A stretch of 64,000 bases of DNA from DASRDB01 sp035652815 (GTDB taxonomy: Bacteria > Chloroflexota > Ktedonobacteria > Ktedonobacterales > Ktedonobacteraceae). A program made the position numbers and the translations under genes. Under the pieces are notes generated by a model. The model was not told where the DNA came from and ran no database searches. It saw nothing but the letters and a program-made list of their open reading frames with translations. The stretch lies in the NCBI GenBank assembly GCA_035652815.1, contig DASRDB010000019.1, positions 124,001 to 188,000 of the forward strand, written 5' to 3'. Each line of letters begins with the position of its first letter. Position 1 is the first letter of the stretch. Shown piece after piece: positions 1 through 6,792 of the stretch.

Positions 1-2
1 AG

Positions 3-596
3 GTTGATTTGTGTGGGCATGCTACACTGGCAAGCGCGCACATTCTGTGGGAAACGGGCACGCTACCACCGGATCAGCAGGCGCGATTTTATACACGGAG
101 CGGCCTATTAACAGCAGATCGGCGTGGCGAGTGGATCGAGATGGATTTTCCCGCCAAGCCTGAAGAGCCTGCGGATGCTCCTGATGAGGTGCTTGAAGCA
201 TTGAGCGTTCCCGCGAAGTATATTGGGCGAAGCCAGTTTGACTTGCTGGTAGAACTCGATTCAGAAGATGTGGTGCGAGCTGTGAAGCCGAACTTTGGGC
301 TGCTCGAACGGGTGCCTGTGCGTGGTGTCATTGTCACCAGCAGGTCGGATAGTGGCGAATATGATTTTGTGTCGCGCTTTTTTGCGCCTGCGGTTGGCGT
401 CAATGAAGACCCGGTGACTGGTTCAGCACATTGTTGTCTCAGTCCGTTCTGGAGCAAGCGGCTGGGGCGTAATGAACTGGTTGGCTATCAGGCTTCTGCT
501 CGCGGCGGCGTGGTGCGTGTGCGACTGGAAGGCGACCGCGTGCGAATCGGCGGGCAGGCTGTGACCGTGTTGAAAGGCGAATTGTTGGGCGCTTGA
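3..596 (+). CDS. PhzF-family isomerase/epimerase, 5' truncated by window edge
   Basis: This is the C-terminal two thirds of a PhzF/diaminopimelate-epimerase-fold protein. The reading frame is open at the left edge and begins with V-D-L-C-G-H-A-T, the conserved glycine-histidine motif that follows the N-terminal catalytic Glu region in this family. A second family motif, EDPVTGSAH, lies about residue 132 of the visible part. Members act as cytosolic isomerases or epimerases on small acids and amino-acid-like substrates, and the substrate here cannot be read from sequence. A TTG at 9 could be mistaken for a start, but the conserved VDL upstream shows the gene continues to the left. The stop is TGA at 594-596. 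No terminator hairpin is visible before the convergent tnpB. Confidence 0.85.
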   Translation, partial: VDLCGHATLASAHILWETGTLPPDQQARFYTRSGLLTADRRGEWIEMDFPAKPEEPADAPDEVLEALSVPAKYIGRSQFDLLVELDSEDVVRAVKPNFGLLERVPVRGVIVTSRSDSGEYDFVSRFFAPAVGVNEDPVTGSAHCCLSPFWSKRLGRNELVGYQASARGGVVRVRLEGDRVRIGGQAVTVLKGELLGA

Positions 597-662
597 CGGT
601 TGCTTTTCAGACATGTTACTATTGAAGCATGATAAACGAGTCAGGACTTGATTTCATCGATG

Positions 663-690
663 TCAATGACCTCCGGTTTGAGACCGGCGG
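663..690 (-). ncRNA. Putative 3' end of TnpB-associated omega RNA / right end of element
   Basis: On the minus strand the last codons of tnpB form a 5-bp hairpin, CCGGT-CTCAA-ACCGG (687 to 673), followed by AGGTCATTGA with the tnpB stop codon. Such a hairpin at the end of tnpB is typical of the guide-RNA scaffold, and the sequence just beyond (below about 662) would be the guide. This is inference from family architecture; the 5' end of the RNA cannot be placed. Confidence 0.5.
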
Positions 691-2012
691 TTTACCTCTG
701 GACTCCACCGCACTTCAGCGTACCGGGAGAGGCGCGCTGCTTTGGCTTCACGGTCCGAGGCATCAGGGATGATTGACAAGCATCCCGTCCTGATCCAGTC
801 CTGCCGGACCAGGAGCGTTCTCATGGTGATGTTTCTCGCGCCAACCAGATCCGCATGTAAACAGTACCCACACCGTTGGCAGATAAAAAGCAGGCCTTTG
901 TGTGGACGGTTCTCATCAACCGTGTGTCCACACATGGGACATGTTTTCGAGGTGTAATTCGCATCCACCTTGATCGCCAGCGATCCCGCCAGCGCGGCCT
1001 TGTAGCTGATAAGTGCTTGCAGTTCTGCAAAGGACCACTGCGAATAGACGCGGTTGGCCTTGCGTGCCTTTGGTGAGACAGGCTCAGACCCTTTGCCGTT
1101 CTTCTTGCGTTTGCGTTTCTTACGCTTTGTTCGTTCTCGAATGTCGGTCAAGTGTTCGAGGCCAAACAAGGTGTGGGGATGCTGCTCGATAATCTGTTTA
1201 GCGATACAGTGATTGGCTTGTATTTTGAACCGTCTCTCTCGTTGCGCAATGCGTCTGAGGCGACGTTTCGCGTCGCGAGTGCCTTTTTTCTGCAAGCGTT
1301 TGCGCAGCCGCGCATAATGGTTCGCTTTGTGCCGTATGCGTTTGCCTGGATGAAAGGTCGATTTGCCTGTGGAAGTCGAGGTCACCGCCAGATAGCGAAT
1401 GCCGACATCGACGCCGACCACTTCGCTTGCCTGGTCACAGGTGGGATCAGCAAGCTCAATGGTCAAGGACACCAGCAGATAGAACCGCTTTTTTGGTCGG
1501 TCATACCACAGTTTCGCATCCCCGATGGTGGCTCCTTGCCGGATGAGCGCGAGATGCTTGTCGTAGCCCTGATAGGGGATGCTGATGCGCCCATTCAAGG
1601 TGCCGATGCTGACCCGCTGCTCTTTCTGAAAGGTGTAATCGCGCTCATAGGTGTATTGCACCGTCGGAGAACTGTAATGTGGAGGCTGGTCCAGGCCCTT
1701 GAAGCGTTTTTTCGTGAGCTTCATCCGCCGATGCTCGCTATTCTTTTTCAGCTTCGTCCACAGTCCCTTGTAGGTGGCGGCCACCTGCCGTTCCACGCTA
1801 CAGGCCAGTTGCGAGAGCAGACTGAAGCGTGTCCGCAACGTGAGATACATACCTTTGTGCAATATGGTGACGCTGCTGGTTTTGCCGTGCGCAAAGGCAT
1901 ACTGACTCACCGCATTGAGCGCATCACGGTACGCCAGTTGTGTTTGCCGTAATGCGGCAAACTGCTCTGGGGTCGTGATGAGCTTGAGTTTGGCGGTGAG
2001 AATCTGCTGCAT
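663..2012 (-). CDS. tnpB: TnpB, RNA-guided nuclease of IS200/IS605-type element
   Basis: A 449-residue TnpB (OrfB) protein, the family ancestral to Cas12. The RuvC-like catalytic triad is visible: D202 in GVDVGIRYLAV, E286 in FGLEHLTDIR and D388 in HADLVGARN. The zinc ribbon has Cys358, Cys361, Cys378 and Cys381. A very basic Lys/Arg stretch at 295-306 lies between the Glu motif and the ribbon. Full length and an intact triad suggest a functional nuclease. In characterised relatives the RNA guide (omega RNA) comes from the 3' end of tnpB, and this one ends in a compact hairpin. No intact tnpA is adjacent, so mobilisation would need a transposase in trans. The start is ATG at 2012. Confidence 0.93.
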   Translation of the reverse strand: MQQILTAKLKLITTPEQFAALRQTQLAYRDALNAVSQYAFAHGKTSSVTILHKGMYLTLRTRFSLLSQLACSVERQVAATYKGLWTKLKKNSEHRRMKLTKKRFKGLDQPPHYSSPTVQYTYERDYTFQKEQRVSIGTLNGRISIPYQGYDKHLALIRQGATIGDAKLWYDRPKKRFYLLVSLTIELADPTCDQASEVVGVDVGIRYLAVTSTSTGKSTFHPGKRIRHKANHYARLRKRLQKKGTRDAKRRLRRIAQRERRFKIQANHCIAKQIIEQHPHTLFGLEHLTDIRERTKRKKRKRKKNGKGSEPVSPKARKANRVYSQWSFAELQALISYKAALAGSLAIKVDANYTSKTCPMCGHTVDENRPHKGLLFICQRCGYCLHADLVGARNITMRTLLVRQDWIRTGCLSIIPDASDREAKAARLSRYAEVRWSPEVNRRSQTGGH

Positions 2013-2030
2013 CCTGATCGCTTTCCAAAG

Positions 2031-2053
2031 GGGGCAGGAAGTGATCCCGCCCC
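2031..2053 (-). repeat. Hairpin upstream of tnpB (element left end or terminator)
   Basis: A 9-bp stem (2031-2039 with 2045-2053, one G-U) and 5-nt loop lies 19 bp upstream of the tnpB start and about 40 bp after the stop of the next gene on the same strand. It could be the left-end hairpin of the IS200/IS605 element or a rho-independent terminator of the upstream gene. There is no clear U-tract on the minus strand, which slightly favours the first. Confidence 0.4.
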
Positions 2054-2094
2054 AATTCCATCTGCTCTTGATCTTCTCTCAAAGGCTCTTTTTG

Positions 2095-2433
2095 CTAGAG
2101 GGCTTCTTCCGGGATCAGGATCACGCGGCTGTGCCGTTCTTTGCGCTCAGGCTCACTTTCAGCGATGATCGGCCCGCTCATGTAGCCCAGGAAGAACCCC
2201 AACAGGTCGATGGGAGTCTTGAAGCTCAGACGGTCAAAGCAGTAGCCGCCTTTGCCATCTTCATCCAGGACGGACCCGACTGCTTCCAACGTGTTCATGT
2301 GGTGGGCCACATGAGGTACCTCGTACTCACGATCATCGAAATACATGCTGCGTCCATGAGAGAAAGCGGTCCGAAACGACTCATTGTCCAGGTATAGGGT
2401 GATCGTTCCCCACGAGATCTGTGCTGGTGCCAT
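2095..2433 (-). CDS. Hypothetical protein with LGxMSG motif
   Basis: A 112-residue protein of unknown function. It has a good Shine-Dalgarno site (AGGAGAG) 8 nt before an ATG start, so it is probably translated. It is acidic, with no signal peptide and no clear membrane segment. Residues 75-90 contain DLLGFFLGYMSGPI, which resembles CMLGNMSGRI in the hypothetical protein at 5598-6137. The two may belong to one small family, but the resemblance is short. It sits between tnpB and an excisionase-like gene, so it may be cargo of an accessory patch. Confidence 0.6.
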   Translation of the reverse strand: MAPAQISWGTITLYLDNESFRTAFSHGRSMYFDDREYEVPHVAHHMNTLEAVGSVLDEDGKGGYCFDRLSFKTPIDLLGFFLGYMSGPIIAESEPERKERHSRVILIPEEAL

Positions 2434-2733
2434 GTGACAAGCTCTCCTTTCGCTTGACGAATGGCCCCCCTGTCGCTATTATGCGACATGGAGAGGCTAG
2501 AAGTCCTTGATGGGCTAGACTCTCTGTTGACCTACGTATGTTCCACGTGGGTCAACACTCTGATGAAAGTATACACGAAAATAACCACAATTGCAATATA
2601 TACCCACATATGTTTACGATGAACAACAATGCACACAGTTAGCTTTGTGAATTGACTTTCACTGGCTCTGCCTCTATACTTACAGCAAGCGACAACAGTA
2701 CCCGATTCCAAGTGAAGGTGAGGATAGATATGT
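2434..2733. other. AT-rich intergenic region with promoter
   Basis: Three hundred bases without a supportable gene. It is visibly richer in A and T than the flanks. It contains a 7-bp inverted repeat GTTGACC/GGTCAAC (2526-2532 and 2550-2556) with CACGTG inside the loop, and the promoter of the downstream HTH gene at 2652-2680. Confidence 0.5.
2652..2680 (+). promoter_or_regulatory. Sigma-A-type promoter of the HTH gene
   Basis: TTGACT at 2652-2657 and TATACT at 2675-2680 are separated by exactly 17 nt. The expected transcription start, about 2687, leaves a leader of about 47 nt with a GAAGGTGAGG ribosome site before the ATG at 2734. Confidence 0.7.
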
Positions 2734-2934
2734 ATGCCGACAGAATATCTCACAGTCGAACAGATTGCGAAAGAACTTGGCCTCAGCGAGGAGACGGTTT
2801 TGCGATGGATTAGAAGAAAAGAGTTAAAAGCATATAAATTGGGGAAAACATATCGTGTGAAAAGGAAAGACTATCAAGAGTTTCTTGATCAAAGATACAC
2901 GGGGCAGCCGGATGAAGAGTATGATAATAGCTAA
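2734..2934 (+). CDS. Excisionase-family (MerR-like) HTH DNA-binding protein
   Basis: A 66-residue protein made almost entirely of the winged-helix excisionase fold (HTH_17 type). The first 50 residues show LTVEQIAKELGLSEETVLRW, the recognition helix, then K-L-G-K-T-Y-R-V-K-R, the wing. Such proteins bind DNA and often control excision or act as small transcription factors. The ATG at 2734 has GAAGGTGAGG about 10 nt upstream and a strong promoter. It lies between tnpB and a tnpA relic. Its 3' end overlaps the antisense open frame of that relic, but the recognisable transposase part starts downstream of it. Whether it serves the element or the host cannot be told. Confidence 0.85.
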   Translation: MPTEYLTVEQIAKELGLSEETVLRWIRRKELKAYKLGKTYRVKRKDYQEFLDQRYTGQPDEEYDNS

Positions 2935-2939
2935 TACTT

Positions 2940-3269
2940 CTTTTACTGTTAATCCTGTCCTAATTTTGATGTACTTTAGCACCTTATCCACGCTCATATT
3001 TCCAACACTACCCACGTAGTATGACCAAGACCAGAAGGCACTGCCCCAAAGCTGTTTCTTGATTTCAGGAAAATATTGAAACACTTTCCAGGCGGTCACG
3101 CCCTTGAGCATGTGAGCGATTTGTGAAGGCGCAACAGACAGGACACGTTGAGAAAGAGATGGAGATGGCCTTCCTGTATGTTGAGCGCACCTATCGTCCA
3201 GGTATTTACCCCGTAAATGTGGCGTATCTCGTGTTACGCTATATCGTACTCATTTCCCCTTTGAGTACG
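2940..3269 (-). pseudogene. tnpA: Frameshifted tnpA (IS200/IS605 Y1 transposase) relic
   Basis: Minus-strand reading frames together spell a decayed single-tyrosine HUH transposase. Parts in order: an N-terminal MSYSKGK-like start near 3269; VTRDTPHLRGKYLDD in another frame; then EGHLHLFL (3150-3170) carrying the HxH metal motif; then, after a further shift, APSQIAHMLKGVTAWKVF and WSWSYYVGSVGNMSVDKV followed by LKYI with the catalytic Tyr. Segments sit in at least two frames, and about 20 residues before the HxH motif appear to be missing. The gene therefore cannot make a working protein. The longest intact piece is the C-terminal frame starting at 3111. Confidence 0.75.
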
Positions 3270-3480
3270 ACATCTTTTCCTGTCTTCGCAAAACCTCCAT
3301 CTCCCTGTCGAATGTTCCCCGCGCAGGTTGTCTCTCAAGCGCCGGGACACGCCTCTCAACTGTCTTGCTCTCCTGGTTGTTTGCGCTGTTTCTGCCGCCA
3401 CTGCATTGTTGCGGAAGCGCGTGTCCCTCACACTTCATCGCATGTATTCATGTGTAGCACGTCGTACAGGGAGGAACAGT

Positions 3481-4728
3481 ATGGCGCAAAAAACTTCAGT
3501 TGATGCTGGGAGTGTTGAAGATACGACACTTTCCGCGCCGCGCCGCTCGTTGTGGCGCAACCGTGATTTTATGTTACTGTGGAGCGGTCAACTTGTTTCA
3601 TCGGTAGGCACGCGCGTCACCATGCTGGCTTTTCCTTTGCTGGTACTCGCGGTGACACACTCGCCAGCCCAGGCGGGACTGATCGCTGCTGTACGAAGCG
3701 TTCCTTACCTGCTGGTGATGCTGCCTGCCGGTGCGCTGGTAGATCATTGGAATCGCAAGCGGGTTATGATTGTCTGCGATATCGGGCGCGCCCTTGTGCT
3801 GGGCAGCATTCCGCTGGCACTGGCGCTTGGAAATCTGACCCTTCTCCAGTTGTACCTTGTTTCACTGGTTGAAGGGACGCTTTTCTCCATCTTCAACATC
3901 GCGGAGACGGCCTGCCTTCCCGAGGTGGTGGAGAAAGCGCAGTTGACCGATGCGGTCGCTCAGAATACCATTATCGACTCGGCATCGGGCATGGCTGGCC
4001 CTACTTTGGGCGGCATTCTGTACAGCATTGGCAGCGCGATACCCTTTTTATCGGATGCGATCACCTATGTCATCTCGTTTCTGTCGCTGTTTTTTGTGCG
4101 GACGAGATTCCGGCAGGAACGCGAAGCGCGGCCTATCCGGCTCTGGCATGATATTCGCGAGGGGCTGGCATGGCTATGGAGTCATCCCCTGCTGCGCTTT
4201 ATTGCCCTGCTGAACGGCGGCCTCTACGCGCCAGTTATAGGTTATTCGCTGATCCTGATCGTGCTGGCGCAGGGACAACACGCCTCTCCGGTGGTGATCG
4301 GTCTGATTTTCGCAGGTGGTGGCGTGGGAAGCATCATCGGCGCATTTCTTGTCGGCCCGCTCAAAAGGCGCTTTACCTTCAATCAATTGATGGTCTGGGG
4401 TGTATGGGCCTGGTCGCTGACCTGGCTGCTCCTCGCCATCGCGCCCAATCCGTTAGTGCTGGGCATCGCTACAGCGCTGTCCTTCATTGTGGTGCCGATC
4501 TACACCTCGGTCCATTTCGGCTTCCGGCTTGAGACAATCCCAGATCACCTGCAAGGCCGCGTGAACAGCGTCTTCCGCCTGCTTACCTTCGGCAGCGAAC
4601 CGATCGGCATGGCGGTAACGGGTTTTCTCTTACAGGCTATCGGGCCGATTCCGACAATATTGGTGCTGTTCATCCCGCAGGGCGTTTTAAGCGTGGTGAC
4701 GACGTTCAGTCGGCATTTTCGAGGGTAA
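3481..4728 (+). CDS. MFS transporter, probable drug/metabolite exporter
   Basis: A 415-residue major facilitator superfamily protein with about 12 hydrophobic segments, most like the EntS/MFS_3 type exporters. It would act in the cytoplasmic membrane by proton antiport. The N-terminal part has LWSGQLVSSVGTRVTMLAFP, and between helices 2 and 3 GALVDHWNRKRVMI, a variant of the MFS signature G-x3-D-R-x-G-R-[RK]. The start is ATG at 3481, preceded by AGGGAGGA. The frame is open further upstream to 3328, but that part has no ribosome site and no transporter character. The substrate is unknown. A stem-loop follows at 4734-4772. Confidence 0.9.
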   Translation: MAQKTSVDAGSVEDTTLSAPRRSLWRNRDFMLLWSGQLVSSVGTRVTMLAFPLLVLAVTHSPAQAGLIAAVRSVPYLLVMLPAGALVDHWNRKRVMIVCDIGRALVLGSIPLALALGNLTLLQLYLVSLVEGTLFSIFNIAETACLPEVVEKAQLTDAVAQNTIIDSASGMAGPTLGGILYSIGSAIPFLSDAITYVISFLSLFFVRTRFRQEREARPIRLWHDIREGLAWLWSHPLLRFIALLNGGLYAPVIGYSLILIVLAQGQHASPVVIGLIFAGGGVGSIIGAFLVGPLKRRFTFNQLMVWGVWAWSLTWLLLAIAPNPLVLGIATALSFIVVPIYTSVHFGFRLETIPDHLQGRVNSVFRLLTFGSEPIGMAVTGFLLQAIGPIPTILVLFIPQGVLSVVTTFSRHFRG

Positions 4729-4733
4729 AAGGA

Positions 4734-4772
4734 AGAGGGATGCTGGTTAGGTTGTAGGGCTAGTATCCCTCT
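4734..4772 (+). terminator. Putative terminator of the MFS gene
   Basis: An 11-bp stem (4734-4744 with 4762-4772, one G-U pair) starts 5 bp after the MFS stop codon. The T-tract after it is weak. Confidence 0.5.
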
Positions 4773-4801
4773 CTAAGCGTTTCGGTCAGCGTTGACAGCT
4801 A

Positions 4802-4810
4802 TGGTATAAT
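4802..4810 (+). promoter_or_regulatory. Extended -10 promoter of the tRNA region
   Basis: TGGTATAAT at 4802-4810 is a perfect extended -10 element. A TTGACA lies only 7 nt upstream of the -10, too close to be the -35; TTCGGT 18 nt upstream is a poor -35 candidate. It lies directly before three tandem tRNA-like 5' halves. Confidence 0.55.
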
Positions 4811-4820
4811 GCGAAGCGAT

Positions 4821-4860
4821 GCACCTGTAGCTCAGTATATAGAGCGGGTGGTCACTTACG
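4821..4860 (+). pseudogene. Truncated tRNA 5' half (first copy)
   Basis: The sequence GCACCTGTAGCTCAGTATAT followed by AGAGC has the acceptor 5' strand and complete D-arm of a tRNA. It then runs into GGGTGGTCACTTAC with no anticodon stem closure, T-arm or 3' acceptor strand. It is a broken tRNA half of unknown identity. Confidence 0.65.
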
Positions 4861-4894
4861 AGCCGGTGTAGCTCAATGGATAGAGCAGCTACTT
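4861..4894 (+). pseudogene. Truncated tRNA 5' half (second copy, tRNA-Thr-like)
   Basis: GCCGGTGTAGCTCAATGGAT followed by AGAGCAGCTACTT matches the first half of a typical bacterial tRNA-Thr: acceptor 5' strand, D-arm and start of the anticodon stem. It is fused directly to the intact tRNA-Arg at 4895. The identity as tRNA-Thr is from memory of typical tRNA-Thr sequences and is moderate. Confidence 0.6.
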
Positions 4895-4968
4895 GCACCC
4901 GTAGCTCAGCGGATAGAGCACCAGTCTTCGGAATTGGGTTGTCGGGGGTTCGAATCCCTCCGGGTGCG
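4895..4968 (+). tRNA. tRNA-Arg (anticodon TCG)
   Basis: A complete cloverleaf can be folded by eye. The acceptor is GCACCCG (4895-4901) with CGGGTGC (4961-4967), and the discriminator is G4968. The D-arm is GCTC/GAGC, the anticodon stem CCAGT/ATTGG with loop CTTCGGA, and the T-arm GGGGG-TTCGAAT-CCCTC. The loop gives anticodon TCG, reading CGA. No CCA is encoded. It is preceded by two broken tRNA halves and followed by a 17-bp hairpin. Confidence 0.9.
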
Positions 4969-4972
4969 CTTA

Positions 4973-5017
4973 CAAACCTACAACTACTTGCCTTTACATC
5001 AAGTAGTTGTAGGTTTG
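4973..5017. terminator. 17-bp perfect hairpin between tRNA-Arg and convergent gene
   Basis: Arms 4973-4989 and 5001-5017 are perfect reverse complements around an 11-nt loop. It lies 4 bp after the tRNA and 4 bp before the end of the convergent nuclease-like gene. Either direction could use it as a terminator, though there is no U-tract. Confidence 0.6.
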
Positions 5018-5021
5018 GGCG

Positions 5022-5477
5022 TTACAATTCGTAGTCTGACGCGTATTTTACTCCTTTACTTTGACCATTCTTAGTGGTCTTCGTGAGACGCAGGCGCATT
5101 GAGGAGTTGGGTGTACCCTCAATTGGGATAAGATACACCTTTGAAGTAGCCGGATAGTACACTGCAAAATAGTCTACTTCATTCTTATATGTCTTTCTAG
5201 TAGTAGTTTTCCTCCCCTTTTGTCCCGCCATTGCAATACTGGCAGTTTTAAAGATTATCGTATTTCCGCCATCTTCTGACCATGCTGTTTTACATTGTAT
5301 TTTCCAGAACTCGCCATCAGCATCCTCAATAACAAGATCATATCGATGCATGTAGCCGTTCGGGGTCAGCACAGTATACCCTGCTTGAATCAGTGCAGCG
5401 GCAATCACTGCCTCACTTTCTGTACCAACCGCCCCCTTTATACCCTTTTCCTTTGGCTTGGGTCGAAAAAATCCCAT
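5022..5477 (-). CDS. PD-(D/E)XK endonuclease-like protein
   Basis: A 151-residue protein resembling the PD-(D/E)XK nuclease family found with group I introns and small mobile loci. The core runs from ESEAVIAAALIQAGYTVLTP (conserved Glu on the first helix) through HRYDLVIEDADGEFWKIQCK, giving the D...(Q)xK catalytic pattern around residues 50-66. It would act as a DNA nuclease. I chose ATG at 5477, which has GAAGGTG 6 nt upstream. A GTG at 5486 in the same frame would add three residues but has no room for a ribosome site. No methylase or other restriction partner is adjacent. Its place next to a tRNA gene suggests acquisition by transfer. Confidence 0.75.
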   Translation of the reverse strand: MGFFRPKPKEKGIKGAVGTESEAVIAAALIQAGYTVLTPNGYMHRYDLVIEDADGEFWKIQCKTAWSEDGGNTIIFKTASIAMAGQKGRKTTTRKTYKNEVDYFAVYYPATSKVYLIPIEGTPNSSMRLRLTKTTKNGQSKGVKYASDYEL

Positions 5478-5597
5478 ATATTTCACCTTCTTTGTTTGAT
5501 ATGCACTCGATCAACAAGGGCAAAACGATGATTACAACGGTTAGAAAGCCTCTTATTGAACAGGGTAGTGCTGATAACACTACCCTGTTTGCTGTAC

Positions 5598-6137
5598 TTA
5601 TGCCTCTTGAAGGGCTATCGGCTGAACTGATTCGCTCTCACGCACTTTCGCCGTGTCCTGCTCATATTCCTCTTTCCAACGCCGATACTCTTCTTCCCAT
5701 TGCTGGCATTCTTCAGATGTGGCAGGGAAAATTCGCCCACTCATGTTGCCAAGCATACACCCAATGCTGTAGTACCAGGAGTTCTCTTCATCGGGATAGT
5801 CCATCATATCCTGAGCGATCTCGGAGAGTTCTTCTAATAGTTCGTTGTCCGTGTAGATGCGCTCATCAATGGAGATATTCATGAAGCGTTCACGGCGTCC
5901 AACGTAGTAGCCTTTGGCGGCATCGGGATGTGAGCAGGTAATCAAGGTGGTTACATGTGGGCGAATTTGGCCTGTTTGCTGTGAGAGCAGACAGCCATGC
6001 AGCGCACCGAAGTAGAAGCCGACATACAGCAGACCGTCCTGGTGTTGACCATCGAAGTAGCCCTTTGTCGCATCGCGCTTCAAATTAGCGACCAGATGGG
6101 TATCCAGGAGGCGCTTCTCGCCTGAATAATCGCCCAA
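5598..6137 (-). CDS. Hypothetical protein, probably the body of a TGA-interrupted gene
   Basis: A 179-residue open frame of unknown function, starting at a TTG at 6137 if translated alone. The same frame continues upstream past a single TGA (6153-6155) into 30 codons that begin with ATG at 6245 and have a good ribosome site, so the original gene was probably about 215 residues. It contains two similar pieces, DATKGYFDG and DAAKGYYVG, about 55 residues apart, and a C-terminal charged segment (EEEYRRWKEEYEQ) likely to be helical. The motif CMLGNMSGRI resembles FLGYMSGPI in the gene at 2095-2433. No membrane segment or known domain is recognised. Confidence 0.55.
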   Translation of the reverse strand: MGDYSGEKRLLDTHLVANLKRDATKGYFDGQHQDGLLYVGFYFGALHGCLLSQQTGQIRPHVTTLITCSHPDAAKGYYVGRRERFMNISIDERIYTDNELLEELSEIAQDMMDYPDEENSWYYSIGCMLGNMSGRIFPATSEECQQWEEEYRRWKEEYEQDTAKVRESESVQPIALQEA

Positions 6138-6152
6138 AAGTGTCCAGTAGAG

Positions 6153-6245
6153 TCAATCACGGTAGTGCCTGGCAAATCCCAGGTTGTGGATATCAATCAA
6201 TGGGGTTACAGTAAGCGTGTTCGTGATCTGAAGTAGGTTTGGCAT
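6153..6245 (-). pseudogene. 5' part of the interrupted hypothetical gene, ending in TGA
   Basis: ATG at 6245 is preceded by AAAGGA about 10 nt upstream on the minus strand. It opens 30 codons ending LGFARHYRD and then TGA. The next codons (L-Y-W-T-L-L-G-D-Y) continue the 5598-6137 frame with no shift. The simplest reading is a nonsense mutation. Confidence 0.5.
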
Positions 6246-6582
6246 GTCTTGCAATCCTTTGCTGGCTTGACGTAGTGACACTCGCATGTCACAATGAACC
6301 ACGAGAACATAAGTGACCTTAACAACGTTTGCGGATGTTCTCATTTACTTGCTTGTTGTCTCACACAGCAAGCAAGTTCTGCCATCACCTCCTCCCAAAA
6401 GATAAAACCCTCTAGAAATTCATCTTTCGGTACAAGTATAGCATAAAAGTTAGTAGTTGGCAACAGTAAAAAATAGTCAAAAGTGGTCAAAAACGGTCTT
6501 GTGCAAGAAAAGCAAGGACAGATTGTCTAAAAGCACTTTGTATGCTAAACTAGCATCAATATTGGTTGCAGAGGTAGTCCTT
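6246..6582. promoter_or_regulatory. Divergent regulatory region with 10-bp iterons
   Basis: This AT-rich stretch lies between the interrupted hypothetical (minus) and the XRE regulator (plus). At 6475-6504 three consecutive 10-bp units begin AGTC, GGTC and GGTC, the first two reading GTCAAAA; the exact 10-bp period puts them on one helix face. They are a plausible operator for the XRE protein. No further gene is seen. Confidence 0.45.
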
Positions 6583-6792
6583 ATGAGGTTGGAAGATTTC
6601 CGTATCGAAGTTGCAAAACTGACACGTCAGGAATTATCTGTTCTGTCAGATGTTTCAGTATCTACTATCCAACGCGCAGAAGAAGGTAAATCGATAACAA
6701 GGTTAATGCGAGCGCGTATTTTAGATGGCTTGAGCAAACACCTGGGTAGGACAGTAACACGCGATGAAATTGATGAATTTAAACAGGATTAA
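6583..6792 (+). CDS. Small XRE-family HTH regulator
   Basis: A 69-residue single-domain Cro/CI-type repressor. The helix-turn-helix is seen at LTRQELSVLSDVSVSTIQRA (residues 13-32), followed by EEGKSITRLMRARILDGL. The ATG at 6583 has GAGG 8 nt upstream. The open frame extends back to 6457, but that part overlaps the iteron-like direct repeats and is not protein-like. The last codons (D-E-F-K-Q-D-stop) lie inside a 26-bp palindrome. It probably binds the GGTCAAA iterons upstream and regulates itself, which is inference. No toxin partner is adjacent. Confidence 0.8.
   Translation: MRLEDFRIEVAKLTRQELSVLSDVSVSTIQRAEEGKSITRLMRARILDGLSKHLGRTVTRDEIDEFKQD

Noticed and set aside
1152..1952. 266-codon plus-strand open frame inside tnpB
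   Set aside because: It is the antisense shadow of tnpB; the minus-strand protein has a full RuvC triad and zinc ribbon.
1915..2397. 160-codon plus-strand frame over the tnpB start and hypothetical gene
   Set aside because: Antisense to two better-supported genes, and no ribosome site.
2824..3111. 95-residue minus-strand ORF as an intact gene
   Set aside because: It is only the C-terminal piece of a frameshifted tnpA, and its last third overlaps the HTH gene and has no transposase character.
6153..6155. Selenocysteine codon at the in-frame TGA
   Set aside because: No selenocysteine-type context (redox motif) is visible and no downstream hairpin is apparent; nonsense mutation is simpler. 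Kept only as an option to check.
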